Source of the DNA: JACQKA01 sp964462785
GTDB lineage: Bacteria > Patescibacteriota > Minisyncoccia > Phycocordibacterales > UBA2100
Reading direction: 5' to 3'
NCBI GenBank assembly: GCA_964462785.1
Contig: CAYWZA010000006.1
Coordinates: forward strand, 1 to 54,263
DNA: 54,263 nucleotides
The notes under the pieces are model-generated. The model did no database searches. It was given only the letters and a program-made list of their open reading frames with translations, and was not told the DNA's origin. This document shows positions 39,961 through 48,531 of this stretch, piece by piece (the first letter of the stretch is position 1; each line of letters starts with the position of its first letter). Both the position numbers and the translations under genes were made by a program.

Positions 39961-40587
39961 TCACATACTAGCAACAAGTTCTTTCTTTAAGCAATGAAAG
40001 AGTTTTAACAAATATCCGCCCTGCCGTACAGTAATTCTACACATACCATACGTGGTCTTACTTTTATTATGCTGATCATTATGGTTAATGCGAACATATT
40101 TCAAGGGAAAGCCTGTTATGCTCGCCCAGTACTTCTGGCACTCGCTCGGTTTCATCGGTATGGAGGTACGGACCAAAATATCTATTCGTTCGTCCGCGAC
40201 ATGCAAAAATTTCTTTAAAAAACGTAAGAAGATCCGAATCATGTCTGGATCGGTATTTGTAAATACAAAGCTGCTCTTGGTTCCCTCGGCCCAATATAAA
40301 GCGATGAACAAGATTGCCCATGTGTTCGCATGTGCCAAGGAAAAATCCCTGAGAATGCCTTGTGCTTCGTGTTCTGCGCGTATCCATTCATCTTTACTCC
40401 GCTTTCTGCTTGTGCCCTTTCGCGCTCGTAATATGGATTCCTTGTCTTGGGAAAGCTTTATTGTATGCACATGGTGCCAAATAGTGGTTTTACCTCTGCC
40501 ATACTTTTTTGCCAAGTCCGTGATAGACATTCCGTCTCTTCTGTCCTCCTTGATCTGATCGCGAACCTCTGCGGAAAGCCATCGCAT
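39961..40587 (-). CDS. HTH protein with LAGLIDADG-like body, beside tRNA-Arg
   Basis: 208 residues from the ATG 6 nt after an extended -10. Residues ~8-45 are a resolvase-type helix-turn-helix (GMSITDLAKKYGRGKTTIWHHV). The body has LFIALYWAEGTKSSFVFTNTDPDMIRIFLRFL, a pattern reminiscent of homing-endonuclease-like folds, but catalytic Asp residues are not certain. It ends 6 nt before tRNA-Arg on the same strand. It could be a homing or tRNA-associated nuclease; low certainty. Confidence 0.65.
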   Translation of the reverse strand: MRWLSAEVRDQIKEDRRDGMSITDLAKKYGRGKTTIWHHVHTIKLSQDKESILRARKGTSRKRSKDEWIRAEHEAQGILRDFSLAHANTWAILFIALYWAEGTKSSFVFTNTDPDMIRIFLRFLKKFLHVADERIDILVRTSIPMKPSECQKYWASITGFPLKYVRINHNDQHNKSKTTYGMCRITVRQGGYLLKLFHCLKKELVASM

Positions 40588-40593
40588 CACAAT

Positions 40594-40602
40594 AATGTAA
40601 CA
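40594..40602 (-). promoter_or_regulatory. Extended -10 before the HTH protein
   Basis: TGT-TACATT, then 6 nt, then ATG 40587; transcription would continue into tRNA-Arg. Confidence 0.45.
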
Positions 40603-40683
40603 TCAGAATGAGTCCTAGTTTAGATTTCTAGGTTCTAAATCTGTGGAAAACAAAAATACCCTGAATCACTCGTCCGCCTCTCA

Positions 40684-40923
40684 CTACAGCCCGAGCGCTT
40701 CGCGCAATTGATCTTCATCAAAGCCAATGATCATTTCGTCACCAATATAGATGACGGGAACGCCCATCTGCCCGCTTTTTTCAATCATTTCGTTACGCTT
40801 CTCGATATCAGTTGATACATCGTAGTCGGTGAATTTCACTTTGTTTGCGGTAAAAAATTCTTTCGCCATGTGGCAAAAGTGGCAGGTCGGCGTGCTATAA
40901 ATCACTACGTTCGGATTGCTCAT
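40684..40923 (-). CDS. Glutaredoxin-like protein 2
   Basis: 79 residues with YSTPTCHFC (C14, C17), MGVPVIYIGD and GFDEDQLREALGL. It is closely similar to 36923-37159 and probably the housekeeping copy, outside the ArsR operon. Confidence 0.92.
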   Translation of the reverse strand: MSNPNVVIYSTPTCHFCHMAKEFFTANKVKFTDYDVSTDIEKRNEMIEKSGQMGVPVIYIGDEMIIGFDEDQLREALGL

Positions 40924-40952
40924 ACGATATATCGATGATGATTAATGGAGAG

Positions 40953-40974
40953 AGTATACCACATCTGGTATGAT
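40953..40974. promoter_or_regulatory. Divergent promoters: glutaredoxin 2 and tRNA-Gly
   Basis: Minus strand TGG-TATACT (40953-40961) serves glutaredoxin; plus strand TGG-TATGAT (40966-40974) serves tRNA-Gly. Both are extended -10 boxes. Confidence 0.5.
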
Positions 40975-40993
40975 GGCTATGCACATCACCAAT

Positions 40994-41064
40994 GCGGGAC
41001 TAGTTAAGTGGTATAACGAGTCCTTCCCAAGGATTAGTTGGGGGTTCGATTCCCCCGTCCCGCA
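40994..41064 (+). tRNA. tRNA-Gly (CCC)
   Basis: Acceptor GCGGGAC/GTCCCGC, anticodon loop TTCCCAA, T-arm GGGG-TTCGATT-CCCC, discriminator A, no encoded CCA. Confidence 0.95.
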
Positions 41065-41070
41065 CAAAAA
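41047..41070 (+). repeat. 24-bp direct repeat, copy 1 (tRNA-Gly 3' end)
   Basis: CGATTCCCCCGTCCCGCACA followed by AAAA spans the T-loop to just past the tRNA end. An identical copy lies at 41222-41245. Confidence 0.95.
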
Positions 41071-41221
41071 CAAGGAGCACAATGCGCAGCATTGGTGACT
41101 ATGTTTTTGTAGCTGGAGGCAGGAATCGAAAGGCGGAGGCGCAGGGACCCGCGGAGCGAAGCGGAGTGGGAACGCCGAGCCGGGGTCGAGGAAATTTTGT
41201 GTAACAAAAATTATCCGTGAC
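41071..41221. mobile_element. 151-nt segment between tRNA-Gly 3'-end repeats
   Basis: No ORF. It contains an A/T stem with GTTTTTG, a GC-rich stretch with GCGAAGCGGAGTGG (also near tRNA-Phe) and a hairpin AATTTTGT-GTA-ACAAAAATT. Bounded by perfect direct repeats, it looks like a miniature or remnant integrated at the tRNA 3' end. Confidence 0.5.
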
Positions 41222-41245
41222 CGATTCCCCCGTCCCGCACAAAAA
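41222..41245 (+). repeat. 24-bp direct repeat, copy 2
   Basis: Identical to 41047-41070 and ends next to the stop of the FtsB-like gene at 41246. Confidence 0.95.
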
Positions 41246-41644
41246 TTACTGCCCGAAAAGATGCCACGGAGCAAGTGGGATAAGGCGCTTCCAGGTGGAG
41301 GCAGTGCGCAAATCCATTGCTTCTTCCTCATCCTTTTTATCGCGATCAACAAGAACGATGACCCCTTCCCCCTCTTTTGCCATATCAAATTGCTGCCGCA
41401 GCGATGCCTCGATACCCTCATCGCTACGCAGGCGCACAATATCAGACCGGAGCGATGCTTCACGTGCCTGAATATCCGCAAGCTCGCGCTCGGCTTGCGC
41501 ACGCCCCGCATACGTCTCGCGCTCCTTTTGATACATGCCCCAGACGCCCTCAAGGAGAGCTAGAGCCACCAGCAAAAGCGCCACCGTGAAAAGCCGCAGC
41601 GAAAGTATATAGAATGGGCGACGACGTTGCTCAAGTTCCCGCAT
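41246..41644 (-). CDS. FtsB/DivIC-like septum protein
   Basis: 132 residues: short cytoplasmic N-terminus, one membrane helix (~17-35), then a coiled coil (~40-80, RAQAERELADIQAREASLRSDIVRL) and EGVIVLVDRDKK. This is the septum-formation-initiator layout. It would act in the divisome with an FtsL-like partner not seen here. Confidence 0.8.
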   Translation of the reverse strand: MRELEQRRRPFYILSLRLFTVALLLVALALLEGVWGMYQKERETYAGRAQAERELADIQAREASLRSDIVRLRSDEGIEASLRQQFDMAKEGEGVIVLVDRDKKDEEEAMDLRTASTWKRLIPLAPWHLFGQ

Positions 41645-41648
41645 ACGT

Positions 41649-41661
41649 TATAATCGTAGCA
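41649..41661. promoter_or_regulatory. Overlapping divergent promoters
   Basis: Plus strand TATAAT (41649-41654) with TTGCTC 16 bp upstream reads the 39-aa gene. Minus strand TGC-TACGAT (41653-41661), 8 nt from the FtsB-like ATG, reads the other way. Confidence 0.55.
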
Positions 41662-41683
41662 TAGTAAGTGTAATGTGATTTCT

Positions 41684-41803
41684 ATGAGCTTTCTTTTTCA
41701 TCATCGAACCCGCAAAATAGTGAAGTATGTCTGGATGGTCGTTGCCGTCCTTATCATCATTTCCATGGTGATCTTCTTCACTCCAGGTCTGCTCACCTTC
41801 TAA
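41684..41803 (+). CDS. 39-residue membrane peptide
   Basis: MSFLFHHRTRKIVKYVWMVV then a hydrophobic helix ending FFTPGLLTF. Basic N-terminus and one membrane span. It is divergent from the FtsB-like gene with its own promoter. It is too short for usual ORF calls but clearly protein-like. Confidence 0.6.
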   Translation: MSFLFHHRTRKIVKYVWMVVAVLIIISMVIFFTPGLLTF

Positions 41804-41811
41804 CGCTGGGC

Positions 41812-41847
41812 AAAAAACCGACCGACCCCTTGCGGGAATCGGTCGAT
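41812..41847 (-). terminator. Terminator of the 52-aa membrane protein gene
   Basis: On the minus strand CGACCGATTCCC-GCAA-GGGGTCGGTCG pairs and is followed by GTTTTTTG. Confidence 0.8.
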
Positions 41848-41864
41848 TGCTCCATTCGAAGGTC

Positions 41865-42023
41865 TCACTTGCTGGGCTTGAAAAGCCCGAGCTTAGCAGT
41901 GAAACCGATGAGGACGGAGGCGAGAGCGGCGCATGAAGTTGCGCCGATTTTGTCCTCTGCGGCAAAATACCAGCCCCCTAGGGATAGCGTGACGGCTATG
42001 ACTCCCCAGGTTTCCTTGGGCAT
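41865..42023 (-). CDS. Small two-span membrane protein
   Basis: 52 residues starting MPKETWGVIAVTLSLGG, with a second hydrophobic segment (SCAALASVLIGFTAKLGLF). AAAGGGG lies ~9 nt before this ATG, so I prefer it to an upstream in-frame ATG at 42077. It is a single-gene unit with strong promoter, leader hairpin and terminator. Possible toxin-like or holin-like peptide, unproven. Confidence 0.65.
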   Translation of the reverse strand: MPKETWGVIAVTLSLGGWYFAAEDKIGATSCAALASVLIGFTAKLGLFKPSK

Positions 42024-42056
42024 GTTTTGTGCCCCTTTCTGCCAGACCTCCTTTGG

Positions 42057-42098
42057 GTCTGAGCCAGCAGGTCCCATAAAGGACCTAGTGGCTCAGAC
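42057..42098 (-). promoter_or_regulatory. Strong leader hairpin
   Basis: GTCTGAGCCA-(CT/GC)-AGGTCC with a 5-6 nt loop forms a ~16 bp stem in the 5' leader between promoter and SD. It may stabilise the message or regulate it. Confidence 0.6.
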
Positions 42099-42109
42099 TC
42101 ACCTTGGTA

Positions 42110-42139
42110 ATTATAGCACACAATGTGCCAGTTTGTCAA
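42110..42139 (-). promoter_or_regulatory. Consensus promoter of the 52-aa gene
   Basis: TTGACA (42134-42139), 18 bp, TGC-TATAAT (42110-42115). The remaining space to lepA (42140-42296) holds small hairpins (GTATT-GAA-AATAC, GCGGC...GCCGC) and no gene. Confidence 0.75.
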
Positions 42140-42296
42140 TATCACGCAGTGGTTCGGTAGTTTGGAACAATCTGGAGTTTGGTTAAAATCGATGAGATGC
42201 GAGGCGCGGTCGAGACGACGCGGGAGGCGTATTGAAAATACGATGACTGCGGCGTCGAGTAGCCGCAACGAAGCAGATCGCGATTTTCACCGAACT

Positions 42297-44084
42297 CTAC
42301 TCCTCTCGCATGACTTTGAGAAACACCTCGTGAGGAATATTTACCTTCCCTCCCCCTAATTCCTGCCGGCGCTTTTTGCCTTTCTTTTGCTTCTCCAAAA
42401 GCTTCATTTTGCGCGTGACATCGCCACCATACAAATAGCCAGTGACATCTTTGCGGCGCGCGGATTTGCGTCGTGCAGCGATAATGCGCCCCATGGATTT
42501 TGCCTGAATCTTGAGCACAAAGAGTTGCTGCGGAAGTAGTTTTTCCAATCGCTCCACCATCGCTTCGGCTTCTTCCTGCACACGCCGCTTTGAAACAATG
42601 CGCGCAAACGCTGCCATGGGTTCATCAGACACAAGAATATCAAGCCGAACAACTTCCGCATCACGCATGCCAATGAGCTCGTATGAAAGCGAGGCAAATC
42701 CTGAAGAGACATTTTTAAGCTTGTCAAAAAAGCCGCGCATGAGCTCGCGCAGGGGCATCACCGCATCGACGCGCACACGCCCATCGGGCAGCGTGTCTGT
42801 CTTTTCAGTTGTTGCCTCGTGTTCATACAAGAGCTGCACAATGCCGCCAAGTGATTCCCCTGGGGTAAAAATGGAAATGCGCGCCCACTGCTCGCGAATG
42901 AGTGTGACGGAGCCGTCATCCGGGAATCTTGCTGGTGAATATACGTATTCGATGGCGCCGTTCGTGCGTGTGATTTCATACACCGTGGTCGGCATGGTCA
43001 CCACCAATTCAAGATTGAACTCGCGGCGCAGGCGCTCGGTGATAATTTCAAGGTGGAGCATCCCCAGGAATCCGCAGCGATAACCGCGCCCCATAATGCC
43101 GGATTGCTCTTCTTCGTATGAAATAGACGAGTCCGATAAGCGTAGGCGCTCAAGCGATTGCCTGAGCAGCACAAAATCATCCTGTGATTCAGGGTATATG
43201 CTCGCCCAGATGACGGGCGTTGGCTGTTTGTAGCCCTCGAGCGCAGGAGCGGGGTTGCGTGCGAGCGTCACCGTATCGCCCACCGAAGCGACACCCGGTC
43301 GCTTGATACCCGTCACCACATACCCGATTTCGCCTGCACTGATTGTTTCAACTGCTCGCTCACCAGGAGACATCACACCCACTTCAAGCGCGATAAACTG
43401 CTCACCCGAGGCGTTGAAGGTAAATTTTTCGCCCTTGCGCATATCACCATCGAACACGCGTGTATAAATAATGACGCCGCGATGATCCGAATAGGCAAAA
43501 TCGAAAATGAGCGCGCGCGTACCCGTTTCCGAAGCGCGCGGCGGTGGGACGAGCTCCACGATAATGTCGAGTAGCTTTTCAATCCCCTCGCCTGTCTTTC
43601 CCGATGTGAGCAAAATGTCTTCTTCGTTGCACTGCAATAAGAGCGCCATCTCGCTGCGCACATCATCGACACGCGCGTGCTGCGCGTCGATTTTCGAGAG
43701 TACGGGAATGATGACGAGCCCCAGCTGCTGCGCCTGCGAAAGCACCGAGAGCGTCTGCGCCTGCACTCCTTGTGTCGCATCAACAAGCAGCACCACACCC
43801 TCGACCGCCGAAAGCGCGCGCGAGACTTCATAGGAAAAATCCACATGCCCCGGCGTATCGATAAGATTGATGATGTACGACGTGGCATCCTTTTTCCATT
43901 CCATGCGCACGGGTTTCATTTTGATAGTGATGCCGCGCTCACGCTCAAGCTCCATGCGATCGAGCACCTGATCCTTCATGGAGCGTTTTTCAATGGTGTG
44001 CGTCAACTCAAGCATTCTGTCTGCCAGAGTGCTTTTTCCGTGATCAATGTGGGCGATGATCGAGAAGTTTCTGATGTGCATCAT
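42297..44084 (-). CDS. lepA: Elongation factor 4
   Basis: 595 residues, full length. G1 AHIDHGKST, G3 DTPGHVDF, G4 region SKIDAQHA, domain with GYRCGFLGMLHLEI and the LepA-specific C-terminus (KSMGRIIAARRKSARRKDVTGYLYGG). A ribosomal GTPase that back-translocates or remodels stalled ribosomes. Its start overlaps murJ's stop by 4 nt. Confidence 0.98.
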   Translation of the reverse strand: MMHIRNFSIIAHIDHGKSTLADRMLELTHTIEKRSMKDQVLDRMELERERGITIKMKPVRMEWKKDATSYIINLIDTPGHVDFSYEVSRALSAVEGVVLLVDATQGVQAQTLSVLSQAQQLGLVIIPVLSKIDAQHARVDDVRSEMALLLQCNEEDILLTSGKTGEGIEKLLDIIVELVPPPRASETGTRALIFDFAYSDHRGVIIYTRVFDGDMRKGEKFTFNASGEQFIALEVGVMSPGERAVETISAGEIGYVVTGIKRPGVASVGDTVTLARNPAPALEGYKQPTPVIWASIYPESQDDFVLLRQSLERLRLSDSSISYEEEQSGIMGRGYRCGFLGMLHLEIITERLRREFNLELVVTMPTTVYEITRTNGAIEYVYSPARFPDDGSVTLIREQWARISIFTPGESLGGIVQLLYEHEATTEKTDTLPDGRVRVDAVMPLRELMRGFFDKLKNVSSGFASLSYELIGMRDAEVVRLDILVSDEPMAAFARIVSKRRVQEEAEAMVERLEKLLPQQLFVLKIQAKSMGRIIAARRKSARRKDVTGYLYGGDVTRKMKLLEKQKKGKKRRQELGGGKVNIPHEVFLKVMREE

Positions 44085-45736
44085 GTTGTTATGGTCTCCT
44101 CAGCAGACTGCACCGGGGCGATATTTCGCGGGCGACGTGTGAATGTCGCTGCCGCTTCATAAAACTCGGGACTGCCGAAGAGCCAGTACACCGTACCAGC
44201 CCCCAGCAATCCCACAAGCCCTGCGGTAAAACCATGATATACAACCATCGCAAGCGTAGTTGCGGGACCAATAGCGCCAAGATAATTGAGTGCGGCATAT
44301 GCAAGCACGCCGGCAAGCGCTGCGGCGGTGGTACTCTCCCAGAAAATGCGTGATACACGCCTGACGAAGCCTCCAAAATGGCGCTCAAAAAGCATGACGA
44401 ACGCCAGTGCTCCCAGCACGGTCGCAATCGAGCTTGCAAGCGGCAACATCAGCACGGCGGTCCCCGGAACATCCTCAACGCGCATGAGTGCTTCGAGAAA
44501 TAAGCTGAGCCCCTGCCCTATCGGCGACACTAAAAAAACAGCGAGGGCAACCGCGAGCGCGCTTGAAGCAGTCGCTACCGCAAGCGGCATGTATGAACGT
44601 CCGGCAGCATAATACGCACGGATAATGAGCAGTGAGAAAGCGCTTGCCGCAAGCGCGACACAAAACAGGGCGAAGGACGCCGCCGTCAGGCGCGTGTCAG
44701 TCCAATCAAATGCACCAGATCCAAGCACGACGCGCACGATGTGTGCGCGCAACACGATCATGAGCGCAATCATGGGCATCGTCCAAAAGAGAATGTGCCG
44801 GCTTGCGGATGCAACCTGCGCCACGAATGATTCGATATTGCCCTCAGACACCATCCGCGCAAGCGTTGGAAATGCTGCAACAGAATAACTTGCCCCGATC
44901 ACTGCAATAGGCACCGATTGCAAATTATACGCAAACATAAATACCGATATCGCTCCCACGCCGAGTGTCCCTGCTATGATGACGAGCGACAATTGCACCA
45001 ATTGACTCATACCGAGCGCGAGCGTGCGCGGCAACGAAACAAGCATCGTCGTGAGCAGCTCGGTGGCATTACTGATGCGTGGCACAGTAATGAAAAACCC
45101 TTTCCGAATGGCACTGGGCAATTGGATACCCGCATGCAGCAGTGCTCCGACAACAACTCCCCACGCGAGTCCTGCTGGTCCAATCAGCGGATAGAATGCC
45201 GCCAATCCGAGAATGATGCCGGCATTGTATAGGACGGGTGCCATTGCATAGAGCAAATATTGCTTATGTGTCTGCGTGATTGCAGCAAGAATATTTGAGA
45301 ACCCCAGCAACACCGGTTGCAAAAGCAAAATGCGACTGAGTGTAATAAGCCCTTCAGACACCCCGCCAACTTCCGGGAACAGCATGTTCATCAGGAGGGG
45401 CATCGCCACATAGGCAACAGCTGAAACGCATACCATCATCACGCCAAAACCCGTAGCAATGGTGTTTATGTATGTTCGCTGGTCTTCTTCGGTGCGCACA
45501 GACAGCGCAGGAATGAGTACGTATGCAGAAAACAACGACGCAACAAGCACGAAGATAAGATCAGGTACACGAAATGCTGCGTAGTACGTATCCAGCACAC
45601 TGCCCGCACCAAAACTATGCGCAAACAAGCGATCTCGCAGCAGCGCGAGCAACGATGAGAGTAAAGCGGATGCTCCTAACACGTACGCTGCAGCATGCAA
45701 GCCATCAACTTCGCGGCCTAAAAACCTCTTGATCAT
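44081..45736 (-). CDS. murJ: Lipid II flippase
   Basis: 551 residues, ~14 membrane helices of the MVF/MurJ fold: LRDRLFAHSFGAGSVLDTYYAAFRVPDL at the N-terminus and IIRAYYAAGRSYMPL later. It flips lipid II outward for peptidoglycan synthesis. It lies 25 nt after the TPR membrane protein and is coupled to lepA. Confidence 0.95.
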   Translation of the reverse strand: MIKRFLGREVDGLHAAAYVLGASALLSSLLALLRDRLFAHSFGAGSVLDTYYAAFRVPDLIFVLVASLFSAYVLIPALSVRTEEDQRTYINTIATGFGVMMVCVSAVAYVAMPLLMNMLFPEVGGVSEGLITLSRILLLQPVLLGFSNILAAITQTHKQYLLYAMAPVLYNAGIILGLAAFYPLIGPAGLAWGVVVGALLHAGIQLPSAIRKGFFITVPRISNATELLTTMLVSLPRTLALGMSQLVQLSLVIIAGTLGVGAISVFMFAYNLQSVPIAVIGASYSVAAFPTLARMVSEGNIESFVAQVASASRHILFWTMPMIALMIVLRAHIVRVVLGSGAFDWTDTRLTAASFALFCVALAASAFSLLIIRAYYAAGRSYMPLAVATASSALAVALAVFLVSPIGQGLSLFLEALMRVEDVPGTAVLMLPLASSIATVLGALAFVMLFERHFGGFVRRVSRIFWESTTAAALAGVLAYAALNYLGAIGPATTLAMVVYHGFTAGLVGLLGAGTVYWLFGSPEFYEAAATFTRRPRNIAPVQSAEETITT

Positions 45737-45761
45737 AGCGTTTCAGACCGTGCTCCAGGAA

Positions 45762-48092
45762 TTATTTTTTCTTGCTGTCTTCTTCGCTCACCGGGGCAGG
45801 AGCGGGTGCACTTTTTAGATCTGTGAGGGTCTTGATAGCGGCTTCTACTTGAGTATTTCCAGGATTCAGTTCCTGCACGCGTTGCATCACTCTAATTGCA
45901 TCATCAAGTCGGTTCAGTGACGCATATGTTGAGCTCAAGAGATACAGCGCATTCGCATAACTTCCGTTAAGCGACACGGCCTGCCCAAGAGCTGTTGCAG
46001 CATCCTGGAATCTGCTTGCCTGGAAAAGTAGCGCACCGAATTGGAACCATGCCACCGGCTCCTGCGGAGCTGCGAGAGCGGTTGCCTGTGCTGCAGCAAG
46101 CGCCGCGTCGCCATTACCTCGCACCACCTCAAGCTGCGTCAGCATAAAGAGTGCTTCAGCGTAATTTGGCTTGATGGCGAGCGCCTGGCGAAGATGCGAT
46201 TCGGTTGCTGCAATATCATTTTTCACGGCAGCAAGCTGCGCGAGCCGCACGTGGAAGAATGGGTTCGTCGGATTTTCCTTTATAGCGCTTTCGTATGCTT
46301 TCTGTGCATTTTCATATGCGCCGGGAATTTCCGCTCCGACGAGCTGCTCATAGATGCGCGCAAGCGCGAGCCAATTCTGGTAATTGCCTGCATTTTGTGA
46401 CACCGCAGTGAGCCCGTGCTGAATTGCCGTCGAGATGGTGTTGGTGAGCTCAGTGCGCACTTTTTCAACGTCTGGGCTTGTCGATGCGGCGAGCGCCGTT
46501 ATCTGCAAAATGCCAAGCTCAAGCGCGGCGCGATGCGCACGGTCGTTGCCGCTGTCGATACGCACTGCGGTATCAAGTAACGCCTGCGCTTGCTGCATAT
46601 TTTGCGTCTGGTTATATGCCGTAACGCTTCTGTTGACGTACATGTCCGCGAGCAATGTGCGCCCCATAATGCCTGAAATGATGAGTGCAATGAGCGCGAT
46701 CGCGATGAGAAAGACTGACCACACAAAACCCAATCTCGGCACATCGCTTACCGTGCGCACATATACGGGTACGCTACCGGCATACATGCCCCACCCGACG
46801 AGCGCGCCAGTGAGCAAAAATGCTAGCGAGACCACCACAATTCCCGGTGCATAGACAATACTTAATACCCAGAGATATGCCGTGGCGCCAACGAGCGACA
46901 TGACAAACGGGTGGATGTCGGATGAACTGCGTACAAGCGCTTTGACGCTCTCGTATACCACACTCAATAGAAAGAATATCCATGCAAGTGCAGCAAGAAG
47001 ACCCACGGTCACAATCGAAGTCGGAATGAAGCCTATACCCTGCGCAAAATCAGCGTTCCAAAATGCCGTCTCGTTCACGCCGGATGGCTTGTAGAGACCC
47101 CACTGGCGGATGAAGGTGTTGGGACCGGATCCAAAAAGTACATTTTTGCCCTCGAGTGTCTGAGCGGCAACGGAGAATGTCCCTCCCCAAGACGGACGCA
47201 CCTCGACATACGTGATGCGGATTTTTTCAGGCAGACTGTCGTGAATTTGGGTGCCCATGACCGCAAACAAAATTGAGATCACGCCAAGCGCAATAAACGG
47301 GAGCAGACTCATGACCTGCAATCCCATGCGCTGCCCTTCGGGATTGGTGCGCATTGCCCGCAGAATCAAATACGCAAGTGCCACAGTCGAGAGTATCGCC
47401 AATCCCACCCATACATCGAATGTGTTGACGATGACGAGCTCAATCACGGCAAGTACTGCCGCTACACGCAACAGCCAGCGCGTCGTGGCGCTCATTTCGT
47501 GTGCGGGATTTGAAAGCATCGCGGTTGCAAAAAATGCGGCAAGACCGAGAAAGATGCCGAGGTCATGCCAGCTGCCGACGATACTTGATGATGAGCTGCC
47601 AAACAGGCCTCCGAAACTCAAGAAATCCGCTCCGAAAATGATGCGAGCAAGCTGGAATAGCATCACCAGCCCCGCACTGATCAGGAACGCGTACTGCACG
47701 CGCACGAGCTCCGCGCGACCACGAAACGCAAGCGCGGAAAGTATCACGAGAGCCACCCAGAAAAACATGATGGCAACAGTGTGCGGCTCAATACCGGCGC
47801 CTAAGAGCGATGAGCGCGATGCCCCCGTCGCGAGCGCGGATACAAGATAGGAAATTGGAAGCAACAGCGCGGAAAACACTACCCAACTTTTTGGGAGCGC
47901 GAGTGTTCCCTCGAGAAAACGCGCGAGCATAAACGCGATGATGCCGATGCCGGTGCACAATACTAAAAACCCCACCTTTGCGTGCGGCAATGTTGCCCAT
48001 GGCATTGGTAGAAATGCAATCGGCAATACTATGACTAAACCAATGAAGAGCGTCCTGTACACCTTTTCTAAAAATAGACCTAATGCGTGCAT
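45762..48092 (-). CDS. Polytopic membrane protein with TPR domain (O-antigen-ligase-like)
   Basis: 776 residues from ATG 48092. The first ~540 hold about 11-13 membrane segments with a large extracytoplasmic loop (GSGPNTFIRQWGLYKP), like Wzy/WaaL ligases. The last ~220 form tetratricopeptide repeats (FHVRLAQLAAVKNDIAATESHLRQAL, ALYLLSSTYASLNRLDDAIRV). Such proteins polymerise or attach surface glycans. It precedes murJ, consistent with an envelope operon. Confidence 0.85.
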   Translation of the reverse strand: MHALGLFLEKVYRTLFIGLVIVLPIAFLPMPWATLPHAKVGFLVLCTGIGIIAFMLARFLEGTLALPKSWVVFSALLLPISYLVSALATGASRSSLLGAGIEPHTVAIMFFWVALVILSALAFRGRAELVRVQYAFLISAGLVMLFQLARIIFGADFLSFGGLFGSSSSSIVGSWHDLGIFLGLAAFFATAMLSNPAHEMSATTRWLLRVAAVLAVIELVIVNTFDVWVGLAILSTVALAYLILRAMRTNPEGQRMGLQVMSLLPFIALGVISILFAVMGTQIHDSLPEKIRITYVEVRPSWGGTFSVAAQTLEGKNVLFGSGPNTFIRQWGLYKPSGVNETAFWNADFAQGIGFIPTSIVTVGLLAALAWIFFLLSVVYESVKALVRSSSDIHPFVMSLVGATAYLWVLSIVYAPGIVVVSLAFLLTGALVGWGMYAGSVPVYVRTVSDVPRLGFVWSVFLIAIALIALIISGIMGRTLLADMYVNRSVTAYNQTQNMQQAQALLDTAVRIDSGNDRAHRAALELGILQITALAASTSPDVEKVRTELTNTISTAIQHGLTAVSQNAGNYQNWLALARIYEQLVGAEIPGAYENAQKAYESAIKENPTNPFFHVRLAQLAAVKNDIAATESHLRQALAIKPNYAEALFMLTQLEVVRGNGDAALAAAQATALAAPQEPVAWFQFGALLFQASRFQDAATALGQAVSLNGSYANALYLLSSTYASLNRLDDAIRVMQRVQELNPGNTQVEAAIKTLTDLKSAPAPAPVSEEDSKKK

Positions 48093-48128
48093 ACTAAAAA
48101 TACTTAGACCGATAATAATGGTCTGTAC

Positions 48129-48158
48129 AGTATACCCCCACACGCAACCTGTGTACAA
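48129..48158 (-). promoter_or_regulatory. Promoter of the TPR-murJ-lepA operon
   Basis: TTGTAC (48153-48158), 18 bp, TATACT (48129-48134), ~37 nt before the ATG at 48092. Confidence 0.55.
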
Positions 48159-48231
48159 AGTTGATGTGGGGAGATTGCAAAAGAAATCCTCCCCCAAGGG
48201 GATTGCGTTTTGCCGCCAATCGTTTCACTCT

Positions 48232-48400
48232 TAGAGACTGTCTTGAATCTCGTGGTACCCGCTCTGAAAAATGCAGGTTTTTGAGCGAAAAACGAGTCGG
48301 AGCACGAAGTGCAGCCTAAGCTGCATTGAGTGCGAGACGAGGTTTTGCAGCCAAAAACATAGCATTTTCAGAGCGGGGGAAGATTCAAGACAGTCTCTCA
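48232..48400. repeat. 169-nt long imperfect palindrome
   Basis: Outer arms AGAGACTGTCTTGAATCT and complement, second arms CCCGCTCTGAAAAATGC/GCATTTTCAGAGCGGG, and a centre GTGCAGCCTAAGCTGCAT. Most of the length pairs with itself. No ORF. It lies between the TPR-operon promoter and rnpB and resembles a miniature inverted-repeat element. Confidence 0.75.
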
Positions 48401-48413
48401 GGCAAAACGGGAA

Positions 48414-48531
48414 CTATTCGGGCTCTTTCTTGACTCGCTTGCTTGCACCTATATTTGCAATATAGGTTGGCTGCGCTCGCAAAAAAGAGCCCTATTCGGG
48501 CTCTTTCTTGACTCGCTTGCTTGCACCTATA
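48414..48531. repeat. Duplicated 40-bp block at the rnpB 3' end
   Basis: CTATTCGGGCTCTTTCTTGA...CACCTATA occurs at 48414-48453 and 48492-48531. It covers the terminator arm and the last bases of rnpB. Confidence 0.85.
48481..48508 (-). terminator. rnpB terminator
   Basis: AAAGAGCCC-GAATA-GGGCTCTTT followed by TTT on the minus strand. A second half-copy lies 78 nt further downstream. Confidence 0.85.

Noticed and set aside
40942..41553. 203-residue minus-strand ORF through tRNA-Gly
   Set aside because: It crosses a tRNA, the direct-repeat segment and the FtsB-like gene in another frame.
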